A DNA stretch of 22,485 bases, from assembly GCA_003118195.1 (NCBI GenBank), contig BEXV01000746.1:6291-28775 (forward strand), read 5' to 3'. Under the pieces are notes generated by a model that had not been told where the DNA came from, did not search any database, and saw nothing but the letters and a program-made list of their open reading frames with translations. Shown here in pieces: positions 18,353 to 22,485 of the stretch (position 1 is its first letter; every line of letters starts with the position of its first letter). The position numbers were made by a program, and so were the translations under genes. The DNA is from Hemicentrotus pulcherrimus (taxonomy: Eukaryota; Echinodermata; Echinoidea; Camarodonta; Strongylocentrotidae).

Positions 18353-18823
18353 AAGGATTCAGTAACTATGTCTCAGATTCCAAAACAAATCCTGGATTTA
18401 GCTCAGGCTGCAATGATAATTATAAACCTTTAGGACAGTCAGGAACCCCATGACTTTTACAATTAAGCCGATCACCTGTCTGATTATCAAGATATTTATG
18501 ATTGGAAATCCCCCCCCCAAAAAAAAAAATTGCGTTTTCCCAACCGTTTTTATAACACTACAGTCTGTTGGGGGAAAACTAACTCCGGGAAGCTCCAACA
18601 CCGGCGCCGGCGCCGGTGTTGGAGCTTCCCGGAGTTAGGGGAAAACAAGTACATGGTAAAACCGGTCACTCAAAGATTTTTACTTTTTTTACTATTTTGA
18701 GGCACTTCTTGAAGCGCAATTCTTCTCGGGCTTTAAGCCTTCAATAGTACATGTACACCATATCACAGACACTGATAACACGTAGGGCCGTGCATCTCAG
18801 ATTTAACATTGTTAAATGATGCC
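18353..18823 (-). repeat. T1 element, copy 3 (reverse), carrying an insertion
   Basis: Reverse copy of the 1033-1390 and 9459-9809 family, sharing ATTATCAAGATATTTATGAT and CAGGAACCCCATGACTTTTA. It is interrupted by the 58-bp palindrome at 18580-18637. Confidence 0.8.
18571..18646. mobile_element. 58-bp perfect palindrome with 9-bp target-site duplication
   Basis: Positions 18580-18637 are a perfect palindrome beginning TAACTCCGGGAAGCTCCAAC and centred on GGCGCC repeats. The 9-mer GGGGAAAAC flanks it on both sides (18571-18579 and 18638-18646). The same position in T1 copy 1 has a single GTTTTCCCC (the reverse), and copy 20008-20403 has one GGGGGACAAC, so the insert is clearly an addition. 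It is GC-rich against an AT-rich background and encodes nothing. Confidence 0.85.
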
Positions 18824-18915
18824 TGTATAAGTTATTAGCAATTTTAAGCCATCCACCAGGTAAGAATGTGAAAGGTTATGAAGCCTCGGAAGAGTGAACA
18901 CAAAATTATGAAACN

Positions 18916-19165
18916 AGAAACCCTTTATGAATAACTTAGACATTACATAACGACCCAAAGTTCGAAATATTAGATATGATAAGCGTTAAAGTATTATAAG
19001 TTATAAAGTAAAAAGAAACCGTTTATGAATAACTTAGACATTATACAAGAGAAACGCTCTCGGCGGTCCCGCCTGCATTACGCAATTCGATATGATAAAA
19101 AATTGAGGTTGAAACATAATTTATAGGCAGGGTGGCCCATTGTAGGTCCCAAAAAATGAAATCCT
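18916..19165 (+). repeat. Second copy of the 17609-17860 block, after an N
   Basis: The first 95 bp (18916-19010) are identical to 17609-17703. The following bases through GAAATCCTCT match with scattered changes. It starts exactly after the N at 18915. Confidence 0.85.
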
Positions 19166-19232
19166 CTGAATATAATCAGAATTATTCTCATATTAAGTTG
19201 TGAAAACATAATCCAAATCTATTGACCTAAAA

Positions 19233-19245
19233 TGACCTTTGACCT
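19233..19245 (-). promoter_or_regulatory. DR1-type nuclear-receptor half-site pair
   Basis: TGACCTTTGACCT is the reverse of AGGTCAAAGGTCA, an exact direct repeat of AGGTCA with one spacer. More TGACC motifs flank it. It lies within repeat sequence; function is not shown. Confidence 0.35.
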
Positions 19246-19366
19246 TGTGACCTGGAATTTGTATCATATGACTTGTGATACAGAGTACCGAAGCTGTGAC
19301 GTCATAAAATCTATTTTTTAAGAATTTCTTCATTTTTTCTTCATTTTCTGAAAGAGCATCAAAAAT

Positions 19367-19562
19367 AATGTCCAAATGTCGAAAACCAATTGAATATGTT
19401 AAGTATTGGCTGAGATATCCATCTGAATAGATATATGTCCTATAGGAACTCAGAGCATATATGTACATGCAACACCGAGTTCCTATATGGAGTATATTTA
19501 TTCAGATGGTCATATTTCAGACAATACTTACATATTCAATTGGCTTTCATCATTTGGACATT
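19367..19562. repeat. Long hairpin with two 86-bp arms
   Basis: The left arm (19367-19452) starts AATGTCCAAATG, continues CCAATTGAATATGT and ends with TATAGGAACTC. The right arm (19477-19562) is its imperfect reverse complement. The loop is about 24 bp. ORFs over it on both strands reflect this symmetry. Confidence 0.85.
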
Positions 19563-20007
19563 AGCGGAAAAGCAGCGCCTACATGTATGTCTCGCTTTTT
19601 TGCTACGCAGGCGAGACAATAACCGCCCAAAGTTCATAATATTAGACAATTTACAGATTTGATGCGTTAAAGTATAAGTTATAAAGTCAAAAGAACCCTT
19701 TATGAATAACATGGAATTCTTAATCCTCATGGTCAATAGGACCTCTATTAGTGCATCTTCAAATAAAAAAGTTGTTAGACATAGTCGTACAGTAAATAGC
19801 AACCACCTGTACGGAAAGATTACCTTCCATACAGACCACATTCTTTTGTATCCCTTGAAAATATTTTGTTCAGTGAAACATGAACCAATAGTCTAAAGTC
19901 TAAAGGAACATGTTTGTAAAGACAACCTGCCCAATAAGACCACTATTTGTCTTTCTCTGCAGATCGATTTATGGCTTTCATATAATTCAAAATAACACGT
20001 CTGTTAA

Positions 20008-20403
20008 AGGGATCTGATAACTTTGTCTCAGATTCTGAAACAAAATCCTGGATTTAGCTCATGCTGCAATGATAATTATAAACCTTTAGGTCAGTCAGGA
20101 ACCCCATGACTTTCACAATTAAGCCGATCGCCTGTCTGATTATCAAGATATTTATGATTGGAAATCCCCCCCAAAATTCCATTTTCCCAACGGTTTTTAT
20201 AACACTACAGTCTGTTGGGGGACAACAAGTACATGGTAAAACCGGTCACTCAAAGATTTTTTACTTTTTTGACTATTTTGAGGCACTTCTTGATCATTTT
20301 GAAGCGCAATTCTTCTCGGGCTTTAAGCCTTCAATAGTACATGTACACCATATCACAGACGTAGGGCCGTGCATCTCAGATTTAACATTGTTAAACAATG
20401 CCT
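20008..20403 (-). repeat. T1 element, copy 4 (reverse)
   Basis: TTAA at 20004-20007 precedes AGGGATCTGATAAC. The element runs to AACAATGCC at about 20403. It is collinear with 18353-18823 but lacks the palindrome insert. Confidence 0.8.
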
Positions 20404-20768
20404 GTATAAGTTATTAGCAATTTTAAGCCATCCACCAGGTACAGGTAAGATTGTGAAAGGTTATAAAACCTCGGAAGAGTGAACACAAAATTATGAAAAT
20501 CACAAAATGTCCATGTCTCTCAAACTGAGAGGACTATTTAAAAAAGAGATAATAATTTGTCCATGCAGTCACCATGTGATTAAACAAATACAGTAGGAAC
20601 GTGATGAGCATGTGTATTAATTCCCTTGTTACCAAAATCCTGAAATATGATCGACTCTATACCTGGTCTTTTTGCCATTTTTTGCGGAACTGGCATGTTA
20701 AAATGAGATCATGAACATATAGCATTAATGTATGAAGCAGATCATGCGACCCAAAGAATCTTGATATA
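20280..20768 (+). repeat. 489-bp block, first copy
   Basis: It is repeated gap-free at 20770-21258 with five substitutions by my count. The single N at 20769 separates the copies. It includes the end of T1 copy 4. Confidence 0.95.
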
Positions 20769-20769
20769 N

Positions 20770-21258
20770 GAGGCACTTCTTGATCATTTTGAAGCGCAAT
20801 TCTTCTCGGGCTTTAAGCCTTCAATAGTACATGTACACCATATCACAGACGTAGGGCCGTGCATCTCAGATTTAACATTGTTAAACAATGCCTGTATAAG
20901 TTATTAGCAATTTAAAGCCATCCACCAGGTACAGGTAAGATTGTGAAAGGTTATGAAGCCTCGGAAGAGTGAACACAAAATTATGAAAATCACAAAATGT
21001 CCATGTCTCTCAAACTGAGAGGACTATTTAAAAAAGAGATAATAATTTGTCCATGCAGTCACCATGTGATTAAACAAATACAGTAGGAACGTGATGAGCA
21101 TGTGTATTAATTCCCTTGTTACCAAAATGCTGAAATATGATCTACTCTATACCTGGTCTTTTTGCCATTTTTTGCGGAACTGGCATGTTAAAATGAGATC
21201 ATGAACATATAGCATTAATGTATGAAGCAGATCATGCGACCCAAAGAATCTTGATATA
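20770..21258 (+). repeat. 489-bp block, second copy
   Basis: Starts immediately after the N at 20769 and is about 99% identical to 20280-20768, with a constant offset of 490. It includes a fifth, partial T1 copy. Confidence 0.95.
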
Positions 21259-21259
21259 C

Positions 21260-21261
<2 letters not shown>

Positions 21262-21290
<29 letters not shown>

Positions 21291-21291
21291 C
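21262..21291. repeat. AT dinucleotide microsatellite
   Basis: A run of TA repeats directly follows the second 489-bp block. Confidence 0.9.
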
Positions 21292-21698
21292 AAACAAGAT
21301 TGCAAATAATATCACATGCGTTAATTGCGAAAGGTACTTTATGCCAGAAATGCAACTTTCCAAGCAAATCTTTCAATACAAATAACCAACTCTAAAGGAG
21401 GAAGTAAAATATTCAAACAAAAGAATCAAAAGAAAATGATTGACTGAAAAAAGAAAAGATTATAATACTAAAGTAATTATAATACATTATATGCCCGGTA
21501 CTGTTTTTATTTTATGAATAACACAATTTTAGGAACATACTTTTCCCAAATTTCCCACTTGAAAAGGAATGGCATGCAATGCTGCTAGTATTGATAATAC
21601 CACATGAATTTTTTTGTCCAAAAGCAATGACAGCATATATGAAATATATTTTTATTTTGCTGCAAGCAAATGTTGTTTTGAAGAAATTCTTAACTTAC

Positions 21699-21713
21699 TT
21701 TCTGACCACACGC
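21699..21713 (-). CDS. LRRC34: Possible 15-nt LRRC34 microexon
   Basis: In minus orientation a strong pyrimidine tract and acceptor (CTATTTTCCTTTCCTTAG) precede GCGTGTGGTCAGAAA and a perfect GTAAGT donor. The length is a multiple of three, and the phase equals that of the 17347-17364 candidate and the exon at 15477-15666, giving R-V-V-R-K before W-E-L-S-E-N. No family motif is visible in so short a peptide. The splice sites are the main evidence. Confidence 0.4.
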
Positions 21714-22485
21714 CTAAGGAAAGGAAAATAGCAGAGGCTTTATTTATTAAATAGTTGACATATTTTTAGAATGAAGTACTTTTGAAACAAAAGAGGCAGT
21801 TTTTCAATTATGCTTTTTATGAAGCTGTATCTATAAAATGGGATGATCAGGTGAAAATTTACAAAATCAAACTCAAATAAAAATAAAAAAGTTTTTCTAA
21901 TTAACTATTTTGGAAAGATGACAAACAGCTTTAACATTCATTTTATCTGCATATATGAAAGAAGTGTTTCCTGCAATGGAATCATCTAAATTGTAAAATC
22001 ATTTGATCTCATAAAAATTGAAAATTACAATGTTTTCTGATTGAAGGACGTCAAAAAATGTTGACATGTTTTATCTGCTTTTAAGAAAAACAAGTAACTG
22101 CGCAATGCAAACACATTTTTTCTTCTCTCTAAATTGCAGTTCTAGTGGCGTTTTTACGTCTTTTGATGATCTACATTTACGAGGCCTAGTTTTTGAGACT
22201 CATTCAATCTTCTATTTAGAAAGTAGTAACAGTGCCATAGAAGTATTAGGGGAAAGACACAAAAATCTTTTTCTATCTGAGGTGCAACGTATCCTGATGA
22301 ACTGAATTTCAAAAGATACCTTTTGCCCTGCCTTTTAGAAAGATGTAATTATGCAGTGAGACTAGGTAGGGAAATCAACAAAGTAACTTTCTACTAAAAG
22401 AAACACTACATTATAAATATCAGTAGTTGTCTAGTTCAAGAGAAATTTAATCCATGCATAATCACAAACAACTTTTGAAAGAAAA
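21714..22485. other. AT-rich end of window
   Basis: No LRRC34 5' exon was recognised on the minus strand. On the plus strand an acceptor-like TTTTTTCTTCTCTCTAAATT-GCAG precedes an open stretch (22140-22305) that ends in TGA; see findings. Otherwise nothing is recognisable. Confidence 0.5.

Larger units (their letters stand above)
17365..21698 (-). other. Repeat-dense intron with tandemly placed haplotype-like blocks
   Basis: It holds tandem repeats, T1 elements, hairpins and two N junctions described separately. No exon was recognised between the two microexon candidates. The region 17609-18914 and the region 18916-20497 are collinear at both ends but differ in the middle. Confidence 0.6.

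Noticed and set aside
17523..19710. CRISPR-like or satellite array
   Set aside because: The repeat units are about 110 bp, diverged and without regular spacers, and the host is a eukaryote.
19193..19841. ORFs of 75-101 codons on both strands
   Set aside because: They overlap the long hairpin and tandem-repeat copy, with AT-biased composition and no recognisable domain.

Overview
The window looks like nuclear DNA of an invertebrate deuterostome, most likely an echinoderm of sea-urchin type. This is an inference from three things: short exons in AT-rich introns, two vertebrate-conserved genes that are readable by eye, and many small SINE and MITE-like repeats, some with tails typical of marine invertebrates. 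It is not bacterial: there are no operons, ribosome binding sites or long ORFs. The species cannot be fixed without a search.

Two convergent genes account for the coding content. On the + strand, positions 128-4873 hold the last three coding exons of PEX14, the peroxisomal docking protein. Together they encode 209 residues ending in a stop; the N-terminal part lies upstream of the window. On the - strand, from 15666 down to 8301, seven clear exons encode about 368 residues of an LRRC34-type ribonuclease-inhibitor-like leucine-rich-repeat protein, down to its stop. Two possible in-frame microexons (17347-17364 and 21699-21713) would extend it 5', but its start codon was not found and is probably outside the window. 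Every junction between the recognised exons has AG/GT boundaries and matching phase. The two stop codons face each other across a 3.4 kb intergenic stretch. Nothing links the two genes in function.

The rest is repeat-rich. It includes a short-TIR family with TTAA target sites (about 355 bp in its intact copies; five copies), two other TTAA-type elements, a family ending in a TTTCAT-AAACTTG motif, foldback elements, and SINEs with tRNA-like heads. One repeat has a 7SL-like head. A 58-bp perfect palindrome is flanked by a 9-bp direct repeat.

The three single-N positions (10900, 18915, 20769) each sit at a join between near-identical or collinear copies. One of these repeats an LRRC34 exon with only synonymous differences. 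The simplest reading is that two haplotypes were placed in tandem by the assembler. That makes the window a useful record of presence/absence insertions between haplotypes. I found no convincing undescribed multi-gene system; the most notable items are the mobile-element structures, the microexons and the artefactual duplications.
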